A DNA stretch of 64,000 nt from Gonocerus acuteangulatus (Eukaryota > Arthropoda > Insecta > Hemiptera > Coreidae), in the NCBI GenBank assembly GCA_946811695.1, contig OX328124.1, positions 34,060,203-34,124,202 of the forward strand. Direction: 5' to 3'. Shown here one piece after another: positions 22,423-33,604 of this stretch. The position numbers and the translations under genes are program-made. The first letter of the stretch is position 1, and every line of letters begins with the position of its first letter. The notes beneath the pieces are model-generated. The model saw only the letters and a program-made list of their open reading frames with translations, had not been told where the DNA came from and ran no database searches.

Positions 22423-23702
22423 TTTCGAGTGCGGATTCGGATGGTTAATGATCTTGCCCTTTCGTTTTAGACAACGTATTTTTGGGTTAAAATTAATCGA
22501 AATCAGCGTGTAATAATGACGCCAAAAGAGAATTTTCCTTTATATAATGAACTCTAGTATTTAATTGAAATGTAGATACAAAAAAAAATATGTTAAATAG
22601 TTAAATAACCAACGGTACGTAATAATTTAAAAAAATAATGGCCTCAAAAAATAAATTGATCAATAAATACAATAAAAGCAAAATTGCAACTTTATTCAAT
22701 TCTTTATAATATAATTAAGATTCCGATAACGAAACAATATTTATTAGGCCATTGGACCTACCTTATATTATTGGTTCAATATCTAACCAGATCATCTGAA
22801 TAGTACACTATATATCGTTCATGGAAGAAACTTTGAATAAAATTAAAACATTTTAATTCCTTTTAAAGTCGTTCACGTATTGAAGCGTCGAAGGTATTAC
22901 CTTTGCACGTGGAAGGAGGGTGTATGTTGACATTGTGCGATAAAACCTTTGTTATTTTCAAGAACTGGTATAGACTGCTTGGATTAATACATATGTACTT
23001 ATTACGAGTGTTTTAGAAACTGATACAAACACACGTGAAAGATAAGGAAGAGAAAGAGGTCGAATTCAGCAGATAAAGAAGAAGGGAGCAAACGTTTTTC
23101 TTAATGTGTTCTTATTTCTTTGATTATTTCTTAGTAGTTTTTTTTATTGGTAAAGCCAAATCCACGTTATGTTGAAACAGGTGTTTTTGAGTGCTTAGTA
23201 ATCAGTCCTCAAAATAATCCATGACTTGTACATTTTTTTTGTTTGAATCGGGTCATGTACCACAAATTTCTTTATCTCCTTATTATACTGAATCCGTAAA
23301 ATGTATCTTTGTTCAAAAGAAGATTCATTCATTGATCTGTATTGCAGACTCTTTTAGGTATACTAGGACTGATAATTGATTCAATAGTGTTGTTTCATTA
23401 ATATGCAGCAAGCATTACATAAGTTTGATTCCACGATCATGTAAGTATCGTTGTTTCAACATCGGTCGGTTTTCATAAAATAAAGAAATTTTCAAGACTA
23501 AACTCTCTGTGTACATTTCGTTCAAGGCTATTTGCAAGAAGCAAGCCAGCCGGGGCTTTCTTAATTAAAAACAGTTCTAATAATGAACTGTAATATGGGC
23601 CAAAACGATGACAATTTTAAAATGCCTCTTATTAAAACCCTTGCCTAGCTCCATGATCACTCAATGAGAGCGTTCTGCTCAAATTCAGGAACATAAATAT
23701 GC
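22421..23702. other. No gene or element recognised
   Basis: AT-rich, with frequent stops in every frame. A short A8 run lies near 22580. Confidence 0.55.
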
Positions 23703-24025
23703 TTTAGGGTGCGTTTACATCTGATAGTTATTGCAGGATATTTATGTCAGACAGTAATTGTGACTAATGTAAACTGCGGACAAATGATTTCTGAGATATT
23801 TATTTCTATCACGCAATAAGGGTCCGTTTAGATCTGAAACTTCTCAGAGAAAATATACCTCAGGTGTGCAATAGATAATTATTATAATCGACACCTGTGA
23901 TATATATCCTGCAAGAAGTGTCAGATGTAGAGGTCCCCTTAGGGTGCGTTTACACTAGGATAGTTATTGCAGGATATTTATATCAGAGAGAAATTCTGAC
24001 AAATGTAAACCATGAACAATTTATG

Positions 24026-24030
<5 letters not shown>

Positions 24031-24079
<49 letters not shown>
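24031..24079. repeat. (TA)n microsatellite within a repeat unit
   Basis: About 24 TA repeats, placed where the sister unit has TGAGATATTTATTTCTATCAC (near 23792-23812). Flanks CTGA and TTTCTATCACG are conserved between units, so the tract grew inside the element. Confidence 0.85.
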
Positions 24080-24081
<2 letters not shown>

Positions 24082-24124
24082 CTATCACGAGCTATAAGTG
24101 TCGACACTTCTATAGGTATAGAAA

Positions 24125-24170
24125 AATCAGTGTTTACACCTAATGGTACCATTAGGTGTAAACACTGATT
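24125..24170. repeat. Perfect 46 bp palindrome
   Basis: 23 bp arms with no loop, centred on GGTACC (TAATGGTACCATTA), containing GTGTTTACACC. They look like two element termini joined head to head. Confidence 0.9.
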
Positions 24171-24774
24171 ATAAAGAGAAGAAGAAATGTCAGGGAGAAA
24201 TATCTTGGTTAGTATTAGCTGTATTGTCGACACTTCTATACCAACAGATGTTAACACTGATTATTTGCTAGTTGCAACAGAACTATTTGATTTGCGCTGG
24301 AGTTTTAACAGTTCGTCTACTTTTCACTTGCAATACGGGGGGGGGACACTTGTTAAAAGTAGAAGTTATAGAACTTATCAATATGTACCGGAGCTGTGGT
24401 ACGTTAGACATATTACTTATAAAGATAAAATAAAAAGTCCGTCACGCAGGAGCTGCATAACTAAGCACTTTCCTCAGAATTTGGGTAGTGTAGACTGCTT
24501 TCCAGAACAATTTGCTTAAAATATCCTACATAAACAAAATAAAAACATGAATAGTTCTCTTTTAATTTTGTAATGAGTAACTGATCAATTATTAATTTGC
24601 TTCCAGAGTTATGTTTACACATGGTGCCTACTACACTACGTAATAAATACAAAAAACCTCATATTATCTTATTTTGATCTAACGCAGGAACAGGATACAG
24701 TCCCTCTAGTGGTAGAAAGCGCTCCTTGCGGCGGCTTTGTGAACCTACGTCTGGCGGGCTTTTCTATTGAAATA

Positions 24775-25640
24775 TATTACAAAGTAAACCCTCCCTTTCC
24801 GATTGACCGATTCAGCTCATTTTTATAACACTTCTTTCCCATGAGTTACCCACGACGCATACCGCGTTTCGTTACAATACAGCAGAAATTACGACCGGTA
24901 TGAGTATATTAGTAATTTGGGTCCGGAGTAACCTCCCCCCCTCCTAATGAACCGATTTAGATTATTTTTACAACACATATTTACCTGTAGATTACCACTA
25001 CGAATACCGAGTTTCGTCGAAATATACTAAAAATCACGGCTGGTAGTGGCGAATTGGTATTGTGGGTCCGGAGTAAACCCCCCCCCCCTCCTAATGAACC
25101 GATTTAGTTTATTTTTACAACACATATTTACCTGTGGATTACCACTACGAATACCGACTTTCGTCGAAATATACCAAAAATCACGGATGGTAGTGGCGAA
25201 TTGGTATTGTGGGTCCGGAGTAAACCCCCTCCCCCTCCTAATGAACCGATTTAGTTTATTTTTACAACACAGATTTACCTATGGATTACCACTACGAATA
25301 CCGAGTTTCGTCGAAATATTCCAAAAATCACGGCTGGTAGTGGCGAATTGGTATTGTGGGTCCGGAGTAAACCCCCCCCCTCCTAATGAGCCGATTTAGT
25401 TTATTTTTACAACACAGATTTACCTATGGATTACCACTACGAATACCAAGTTTCGTTGAAATATAACAAATATTACGGCTGACATCGTCAAATTACTGTT
25501 TTGGGTTCGGGGTAAACCCCCCTTCCGGTGGACCGACTTTGGTGGTTAACGAACTCGTTCAATCGTTTGCTAATTGAATGCTATATACCAAGTTTCGTGA
25601 CGAAAAAACAAAAACTCTGGCCGCTATCGTGTTAACAGAC
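24775..25640 (+). repeat. Tandem array, ~6 units of 145-147 bp
   Basis: GGGTCCGGAGTAA marks unit starts at 24919, 25064, 25211 and 25358, with diverged copies before (~24780) and after (25503). Each has a poly-C stretch, CCTAATGAACCGATTTAG, then TACCGAGTTTCGTCGAAATA. The middle units are nearly identical and the outer ones diverged, a typical unequal-exchange pattern. Open frames across the array are a by-product of repetition. The array ends in ACAGACACATATATATATA. Confidence 0.9.
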
Positions 25641-26588
25641 ACATATATATATATAGATATATATAAATTTTAACGGGGGTCATTTTCGGTGTCTACTAGG
25701 TAGGATCGATAAAGATTTGAAGAAATTTTTCAAAAATTCCGCCATGAGTCCAACCTCAATAGCTACTTTCCTTCGGAGGAAAGTGCTAAAAACATCATGA
25801 TTTAAGGGAAATGGCCGAAGCATTCACTAGAACTACCGAAGAAATTTAAAAAGAAATAACAACTAAAGAAACCAATTCAAGTGTGAAATATATCAATTGT
25901 ACAGTTCCAAAACATAGTTCATATTAATAAAATTTCTTTATATAAAATAGTATTTCATCATGAAAATACCTATTCACCGATGCTAAAAATCGTAAAGCTG
26001 GAGCAAGTCATTCTGTTGCACTAATAGCCTTTCTGAATTTTGAATCTTGCTTTGATATAAGAAGACCTATTTCGCTCAGGTGGAAGCGAGATGCGATCCA
26101 AGGCTGAGATTTGTTAAACTTTACAACGTAGCCGTTTAACTTAAAAAGAATAAGGCGATCATAGATTAATGAGGTATTCAGCAAGGAACAATGTCTATTG
26201 CTGGGCTGACAATGCATAATGAAACAAGTCCGTCACGCAGGAGCTGCATTACCAAGCACATACCTCAGAAAGGTGGCATTACACGCTCCATTCTTGAATA
26301 ATTTGCTAAAAATAACCTATGTAAATTTAAAATATTTACAGTTTGGAGCTCGAGGAACCGTAACAAAGGAGACTAGTACATTCTAACAAGAACTCGGCCT
26401 AGATGTAAATAGCCTTCCACTCTTAGCCGAACAAATATTGATAGACTACCTTGGGATCATCAATCATCATAGTTATTGTTAAAAACAAACATAATGAAGG
26501 AAACATTACAATCAAGTGTGTAAAAAGTGATAATTTTTATAACCTCCAAATCCCCAGAAGATTATTGTGATATTCAATTAGTTAATTC

Positions 26589-26591
<3 letters not shown>
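25641..26591. other. No gene or element recognised
   Basis: No domain-bearing frame. GTCCGTCACGCAGGAGCTGC occurs at both 24438 and 26228 with similar flanks (AAGCAC, CCTCAGAA), so a short diverged dispersed repeat spans ~26225-26330. Confidence 0.5.

Positions 26592-26648
<57 letters not shown>
26592..26648. repeat. (TA)n microsatellite
   Basis: About 28 uninterrupted TA units. Confidence 0.95.
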
Positions 26649-26651
<3 letters not shown>

Positions 26652-26699
26652 AATTCTTTTTTATCCTAGTAGGCATGAGGTCATTAAAGCAGTCTTCCC

Positions 26700-26841
26700 T
26701 TTTTTTATACTACTTTATTTATTGGGCCCGAACATGTTTCGTGCGTCTTTTCTTCGCACCTCTTCAGGGGCACTTCTTGCAAGGAAGTCCTCTCGTTGCC
26801 AAGTACTCCCTCTGGAGTCCGGCTTATTAGTAATAAGCCGG
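26700..26841 (-). repeat. Penelope-like 3' tail joined to the duplicated unit
   Basis: On the minus strand: CCCTGAAGAGGTGCGAAGA, a short loop, then CGCACGAAACATGTTCGGGC and AATAAATAAAG. This fits the stem plus GAAACATGTT signature of Penelope-like 3' ends. It ends in a small palindrome, CCGGCTTATTA/TAATAAGCCGG (26819-26841), directly abutting the duplicated composite unit. Confidence 0.6.
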
Positions 26842-27059
26842 ACTAAGTTTTTCAAAGTTGAGCCATCTAAATTCCGAAGTTTTGGATCACAAACCCAAAA
26901 TGTATCGTCTTTGTTCTTATCTTTTTCTTGAAGGCCTTCTACACTTTCCCTATTGTGATCTTTATCCTCGGGATAAGGTTCCTGTGTTTTACAGTGTAAT
27001 AGTTTAGTTAAGAGAGCAATCAATTTGTCCTCTAGAGTAATGCCATCTGGAAGAGCTTC
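26842..27059 (-). pseudogene. Unrecognised ORF fragment in repeat unit, copy 2
   Basis: Same frame as 12574-12903: LPDGITLEDKLIALLTKLLH through a charged EDKDHNRESVEGLQEKDKNK segment to LDGSTLKNLV. The open frame continues to 26715 only by reading through the adjoining Penelope-like tail, so those codons are unrelated. The product is unknown. Replacements against copy 1 argue that this is not a maintained gene. Confidence 0.4.
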
Positions 27060-27990
27060 TAACTTTTCTAGGCTAGTGATTAGATGTATGTAGGTTGATT
27101 ATTGGTATCAAATATCAAGCAGTAAGGAGAACCTTATGCAGAATCCAAAGATCCTGGTTTTATATGAAGTACAAAAAGCCAGTAGGTATGCGGCAACTAA
27201 ATTTTAATTAATACTTAGAAAAATGTAATGAGATCCCAAAAAAAAACATAAATGTGAAATAGAGGCAAAGTTCCTCCCCCCACAAAGAAACACTCCCTTC
27301 CCCAAAAATATCCCCTCCTAACCCCCCCCCCCCAAAACGACTTACCATCCTACACTCCAAAAAAGTAGTATGAGTTAGTGTATTAAGTGCACCATATTTT
27401 CAACCAAAAATATTTGCCAATACAAGAGATGATACAAGAAGGAAATGTCCAAGTTCATTACTTGGAAGACCTCATAGTTACTTACTAAGAACAGTAAAGA
27501 CACTTCAACTGACCTTTAAAAACAACAATAAAAATACTCATATCCAGTTACTAAAATATCACTTTCCTCAACCAGGTATATTCTTAAACTTGGCAATGTT
27601 TTATTTGTGCCGAAATTATCTTTAGAGAGAAAACTAAACATTGCCAAGTTTAGGAATATACCTGGTTGAGGAAAGTGATATTTTAGTAACTGGATATAAG
27701 TATTTTTATTGTTGTTTTAAAAGTTCAGTTGAAGTGTCTTTACTGTTCTTAGTAACTATGAGGTCTTCCAAGTAATGAACTTGGACATTTCTTTCTTGTA
27801 TCATCTCTTGTATTGGCAAATATTTTTGGTTGAAAATATGGTGCACTTAATACACTAACTCATACTACTTTTTTGGAGTGTAGGATGGTAAGGCGTTTTG
27901 GGGGGTTTTAGGAGGGGATATTTTTGGGGAAGGGAGTGTTTCTTTTTGGGGGGAGGAACTTGGCCTCTACATTTATGTTTTTTTTGGGAT
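26842..27990. mobile_element. Duplicated composite unit, copy 2 (ORF fragment plus palindrome B')
   Basis: Matches 12680-13839 in order and orientation. Palindrome B' spans 27233-27990, from ATCCCAAAAAAAAA to TTTTTTTTGGGAT, with a loop at 27602-27635 identical to that of copy 1. The two copies differ by scattered substitutions, a longer C run near 27320, and a short deletion at ~27970. Right flanks of the two copies are unrelated. Confidence 0.8.
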
Positions 27991-28717
27991 TAATTTTACT
28001 TTCCTGAACTCCAATGCTTGTTTTATTTTATGAATTGTCTTTTATGTTTCAAAAGTTTATTGTATTCACCTAATATTTAAAAATAAATGAGTAAATTCCA
28101 ATAACGTATTTCATTCCTGCCCCAAAAATGGCTCTATTACGTACGAGGTTGGATATAACCCAACGTTTATGTGTGTGTGTCAAGCTTAAACGTTTATAGA
28201 GGAGGGTTAAGTTCTTTACAATCATATCAGGTGTCAAAAATACTTTACGAGTCATAATTATACAGGAATTAAGCCCAGCCCTCAAAGGTTTAAAGGATGT
28301 CCTATTTCTAGCCCAAGAGAGCACCGCAGTACCGATAGGGTTGATGTTCTAATGCCAACATAATGTCGCACTGGGAAAGGGCAGAATCCCACCTTATAAT
28401 AGCTCTTCTCCACCTTCGTCATTAGCCTTTGGAAAACGGGTGACATTCTTCTCACGAGAGCCCTCATTCAAGGTACAAAGTAAAACAGGACAATGTATAT
28501 TTCACCTCAAGACAAGAGACTAAAAACAAGAACATACATATTCATAGTAAGAATATCTATATAAGTAATAAGCTCCAACTTTCTTTAAGATAAAAACTTA
28601 TATATTTATTGGTTACAAAATCTATAAAAAATAAAAACAGGAACATCCAAAGGAAATGAACTTGGAATTGCAACTTAGTTCCGCATGTAAAATCAAATCC
28701 TCTATTGACAAAGATGA
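27991..28717. other. No gene supported
   Basis: Minus-strand frames at 28070-28324 and 28282-28467 overlap, look mildly coding in composition and have no recognisable domain. They could be an eroded element, but I cannot name it. Confidence 0.4.
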
Positions 28718-28930
28718 GATGAAGACAGTTAGCCGTTGAGGTGATAACAAGTCAAGGAACGGTTGGGATTCTGCTAAACGAAAATCATATTTCCAGAAAA
28801 ATCTATATTTCGAACGTTTCGGTATGCTCTTTGGTAGCCTTCGCCAACTAAAAAATAAATATACACAAACCCAACCAATAGTAAGCGCAACTAGTTTTCT
28901 CCTAGCCGAATCCCAAAGATTTCTCTACTT
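28718..28930 (-). mobile_element. Penelope-like foldback, second copy of the 10 kb unit
   Basis: Aligns with 10040-10390: GTTAGCCGTTGAGGTGATAA, then GGTTGGGATTCTGCTAAACG, then the minus-strand stem with GAAGGCTACCAAAGAGCATA and CCGAAACGTTCGAAATATAG. The right side has TAGCCGAATCCCAAAG, inverted relative to the left arm. It is internally shorter and more diverged than the 10 kb copy. Confidence 0.65.
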
Positions 28931-30927
28931 CTTATATAAAATGAGTTCGGAGGCTATTTTTCAAATAAAGGCTCCTCCGTTGTGGCGGCAATGCCTCAAC
29001 TGGTAACAGCAGTTTGGCGCATATGTTCGTCAGTCGGAATCGGGTTGCCAAACAGACCCTGTGCCCACGGGTCCTTAATGGGAACCTACAACGGGGTAAG
29101 TCAGGTGAAGAATAATACTGACTTCACCATATCCCTAAAATTTGAAACGGACAAGATCAGATAAGTAATATCTGCTCGTCAGAGTCGTCTATGGCGCGTG
29201 GTCGTCGTAATGTTATAGAACTGATCATTTTGACAATGAATAATAACCTAATAATAATTCTTACCTACATTGGGTGTCTTTAAAAAACATACAAAAGATC
29301 AATAATAATAATTAATACGTTAGTTAATAAGAAGGATAGGTTTTTTCCTATAATTCATTATTTCGTAGGATATAATCGTCAGCATAGACCACTAAATAAG
29401 TTCCATTAAGAATCAATAATCTTCTCCCATCGATTTGAGTGATCCAGTAACCTAGAAAATTGGTATTTATTCATTAAAACACCCACTTAACGCTCCCTTA
29501 AACGGTCTCTCGTTCAATTAATGTAACGAAAAGGTCCATCTCAACTTAGGGCGTTTCCATATCATTTTTATCCCTAAAGTCAATACGAAAGTTTGAAAAA
29601 GAAACAGATAATATCTTGTTTTGATTTTTTGAGAAAAATTTAAAGACCTCCTCCCAACGACATCTTAAAGCAGAGAGGTATTTTAGCCTTCTAAGATTCT
29701 GGCCACAATGCCCAGAAAAGTGAAAGTAGCTAACTCTAAGCCAAAATTACACACATTTCTCATTTTCTTACCACATTTTACTAAAAAAATAAATAAACCT
29801 ATAAAAACAAAATTACGTAAAAATTGAGGAAAACAGAAACTAAACCGTTCAAGGAACAAATCTAACACTTTTGAATTTTAATAACTGGTTTCTTCGACTG
29901 CAGCTCTAACGAAAATTGTTTATGATCCTTTATTGTAGGTAAATAGTAAGCTTTCCGTGACTGTCTATATCAACCACGAATGCCCAACCGTTTTTGAGAT
30001 ATTATAAAAATAAATGGAAAACTGCTCATGTCTGCTAATAAAATATTTGTTGTTGTTGTTTGGATGGATAACAAACTTCTTAATAAGTTTTTAATTTTGG
30101 ACAAATCAAACGGAACTTTTAGAAATACATAATATATATATTATTTATAGACATTCTAACATACGAACCAATTCACGGGCAATACCTCCCTGCGAATTGG
30201 CGTTTATGCTTGTTACTCCGTTTGATTTAGGAGAGAAACCAAAAAAGTAGTCGACATAAAGAAAACTAATCTGCAACTACAAAAATGAACGAAATAAAGA
30301 ATGAAGGACACATTCCAAGCAATACTGAACCAACAACACTGAACCAAAATATCACACTGCACATGCAATTGGCATAACTTAAAAAGAGCTCATTCTGCTA
30401 GGATAACAATAAACATTCGACAAGTGAGTCAGTAAACCATGAGGTAATGGGACGGAGTCATTATTACTGAAAGCCATATGACAACTGTGTAATCAGCTGT
30501 TTCATGCCAGATGTGCTGTGAGAATTAATGTCGCACTATAGATAAGCGTACAACTGTCCAATGGCTGGTCAGAGCAAATGGATATTTGTTCAGTTTCCAC
30601 ATGTTGATCGTCTTGATATGATAATTATGAAGATCCATAAAAGGACACATAAGAGTTAATGACAGACATTAATATTCATTCCCAGAATAGAATGGAACGT
30701 AATATATACCATATAAAAAGAATAGCTATCCACAGCGTTGCCATCAGCACAGCACAAGCATGGATTTAGACAGCCATTGACACGTGACGGGTCTGCTTCC
30801 TTGGTGGCCATGACACCAAGAAAGGGTGACACTCTTCTTTTTGAAATTAATAGAGGACTGTTCTTTCTGAAATTAATTGCTATGAGCAATTTACAAAACG
30901 GTGCGTCGACAGTCTGATTTTGACTCC
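28931..30927. other. No gene or element recognised
   Basis: Moderately AT-rich, with frames of at most 77 codons. Nothing repetitive noted apart from a TTGTTGTTGTTTGG run near 30050. Confidence 0.55.
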
Positions 30928-31073
30928 TCCAGTTATAGTAGACCCACTAAATGTGAAAGAAATATTCTCTAGTCCGAACACGTCAGGCCTGGCCTGTGCA
31001 GTCCCGAGCCAGGCCTGACGAGTGTGGACGAGAGGATATTCGCCTCACATGCAATGGGTCTACTATAGCTGGA
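30928..31073. mobile_element. 146 bp hairpin MITE
   Basis: TCCAGTTATAGTAGACCCA at the left is mirrored by TGGGTCTACTATAGCTGGA at the right. Complementarity continues through GTCAGGCCTGGC / GCCAGGCCTGAC to a 14 nt loop, giving arms of ~66 bp with a handful of mismatches. It is non-coding. The family is unknown. Confidence 0.85.
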
Positions 31074-31140
31074 CAGACAAGGCCCGGCCTTGAGGCTTAT
31101 TAACTTATCGTGTGTGTGCAAGACCGGTACAGTCCAAACC

Positions 31141-31408
31141 ATTTTTCATTTTTAAGTTTACTCCCAACTAGTTTTATAGCATATTTACTCAGATTTCAAT
31201 TGGTTTCACTTACTTTCTAGTAGAACCACCTGGGCCGGAGCTACAGCGATTATTATTCTAAAAACCACGTGTGTCTCGAAAAAACAATAAAACGATGTTT
31301 TCTCCCTTATGTGTGAGAATTCGGAAAATCGTCACATATCATTTTTTGTTCCCCTAAGGGTCCCCTATCACCTCCCACAATATAATTAGACATTTACGGG
31401 ACACCCTG
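31141..31408 (-). mobile_element. Solo terminal fragment of palindrome C family
   Basis: 268 bp matching 52925-53189, ending GGGACACCCTG followed by TA. It lacks the rest of the arm and the opposite terminus. Several substitutions separate it from palindrome C, so it is an older or different copy. Confidence 0.8.
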
Positions 31409-31410
31409 TA

Positions 31411-33017
31411 TAGTAGCGGGGGAACAAAACAATCCTAAACCTTCAGTTAGAATTTAATGATGAAAATTTGTTCAAGTTTATCTAGAATACAAAATAAACA
31501 TTATTACGCGGCTAACTACTACTATATATTATAAAAAGAACTCCAGGTGAAAATATTCGTCATATAAAAGTCTACGACCGTTCCCCGAGGAATGTGTGAG
31601 CCCGCCCGACAAGCTGTGTATAGGAAGAGAGACAGACCTCCTGGTCTATTTATGTGTAGAGAGTTCTTCTTCCACCTCAAACCAGATCTATAAATATACA
31701 ATGCATTCTATTCCTCTTACTAGGAGTGATAGATGTCAGTTCTGATGTAGTGCTTAACTATTTAATATCAGCTGGAACTCAGGAGGGGTTGAAACATTAA
31801 ACGGATCTCCTAAAAAGGTTCTCACGCTCTGAAATAACTCGTCAGCTGTTCCGGTCTTTCAACTATTTACGGTATCAAATATTTTTAGAATTAAGAGTAT
31901 TCGGAGAAACAAGAAAACGTTTCCCCAGTGGAAGAGATCTTCTATCCATCTGAGTTTGCATCTTCCTTATCCTTATCATAAGAATTAGAATTTAACGATA
32001 AATTATCGAGAAATACATTACGTTATCCAAGGCAATCATTACTTATTTTCCAACGATTTTATTTGACTTTAAAGCCTTTACCACGGCTTTTGAGGAGAAG
32101 AACCTATTCGTATAAGACACTTTGTAATGACGACGATAAAAATAGATTTTCCACTCCTGATGGTTTCTCATAAAACGTTCTATCGAACTTCCCGTTAAGA
32201 CAGTCAGCCTAAACAATAAATTGCTGTTTCGAAAACTTCAGCAACTCAAAAAACGTGGAAAAAATTTCACGAAACTCTTATTCTGAGCTGCATTTTTTCT
32301 GTGCATACACTACTGTAGAAACACAGAGGGGTCTTAAATTCTCAGGCTTCCCTCGAGTTTCCCGTAAGTGGGCATTAAGAAGCGTTCCCACTCGGGGAAG
32401 AAGAGCGCCTGTTGAATACTAATGATTTCGATACAACGGCTTAGACTATTAATAGACTATGTTGGAGATGCAGCCTCCTTGATGAACCCACAAAGGCCAA
32501 GAGGAGGGACCAAATTACACTATTGTGTGTCCTCTCTTCACGGAGATCGGCTTCAAGAGGTTCTCACTGCCAGCTCAACGCGGCCATCTGCTGCGGGCAC
32601 ATCACACAAAGTGTTAACAGATAGATGACAGTTTCTAGAATTTGTAGAATTCATTATATTTTAGTTTGGTTAACATTAGGGCTAAAAATACTTCAAAAGG
32701 CAATACCTAAACTATTATTTTTTTATTGTTTAATTTTTATTATTTTTACGGCTTTTTACCTATTGGGCTATTAGTACCGCGCTATCTACAGGTTCCCACA
32801 ATTTTATAAATTACGTGGGCGTTCACCAGGACAGTACCTGAACTTCAGCGGTCAACGGGAAGTAGGGTATTTGAGGTGGCTTAACCGTTGGCTGTATAAT
32901 ATTATATCTTTAATTTCTTGAGAATTATCCGTATTTTTTTTCTTGCGTATTATTTATTAATATAATATTTATTTTTAGTATGTATAATGGTTGAAAAAGG
33001 AGGGTTAAATAAACTTG
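31411..33017. other. No gene or element recognised
   Basis: A somewhat GC-richer patch at 32450-32630 has a 68-codon plus-strand frame without domains. The rest is AT-rich non-coding sequence. Confidence 0.5.
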
Positions 33018-33604
33018 CGCCAGCTTATGGGTCTTCAAAACGTTTGTGTTTTTCGTTGAGACGTTAAGTCTCAGACCTCTGTCAATCTATATAAAAAGCA
33101 TGAAAATAACTAAGTTCTAATTAAAATACATTTCTTAGGGCAAGTTAGGAAAATACTCTTATAGCATGGGCGTATATAAGGGAGACCTGAGATGCCTGCA
33201 GCCCCCCCCCGAATTTAGATTAATCGGTAAAATTTGTTAAACCTTAAAAATGTTGACACTCCTTAAATCCAACCAAACCCCTAAAAATATATATTTTTTT
33301 TGGTGTAATAGCGTTTTAATTGGCTAACTGTTCCAAGTTCTAGGTAGGTGGTGTATTCCATACCCACCAAATCCCCTGGTACTCCCCCCCCCCAATTATT
33401 TCCTATATACGCTCCAGCAATAGTACCAGATAAATATGCTTCCTATTTTTTAATGCACAACATGCATCCCACTGTTCTCTGTTTTGTCATAGCTGTATTT
33501 GAAGTATCTAAAAGTTTATATTTATTTTTCATGTTTATTCTGTAGATTGAGCCGAAACGTCCCAAAGAAGAATAAAGTAAGATTTGAAGACCCCTAAGCT
33601 GGTG
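33018..33604 (+). mobile_element. Penelope-like foldback unit (~590 bp)
   Basis: CGCCAGCTTATGGGTCTTCA at 33018 is the inverted counterpart of TGAAGACCCCTAAGCTGGTG ending at 33604. Just before the right arm is GAGCCGAAACGTCCCAAAGA then AATAAAG, the same GAAACGT plus arm arrangement as the other units. The left arm is followed by an inverted match of AAAACGTTTGTG. No coding capacity. Confidence 0.55.

Larger units (their letters stand above)
23703..24175 (+). repeat. Two tandem hAT-MITE-like units with GGGTGCGTTTACA ends
   Basis: TTTAGGGTGCGTTTACAT at 23703 and TTAGGGTGCGTTTACACT at 23939 start two related units. Each continues GATAGTTATTGCAGGATATT and then TGACNAATGTAAAC. Termini of the form AGGGTGCGTTTACA are common on hAT-type non-autonomous elements in animals. 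The second unit contains the (TA)n tract and ends near a perfect palindrome carrying GTGTTTACACCTAATGG. Confidence 0.65.

Noticed and set aside
25046..25399. 117-codon frame with repeated NWYCGSGVNP peptide
   Set aside because: By-product of the 147 bp tandem array (147 = 3 x 49); units elsewhere in the array break the frame.
28070..28467. Overlapping minus-strand frames as a degraded gene
   Set aside because: Composition is mildly coding-like but no motif can be named, so it is left as unannotated sequence.
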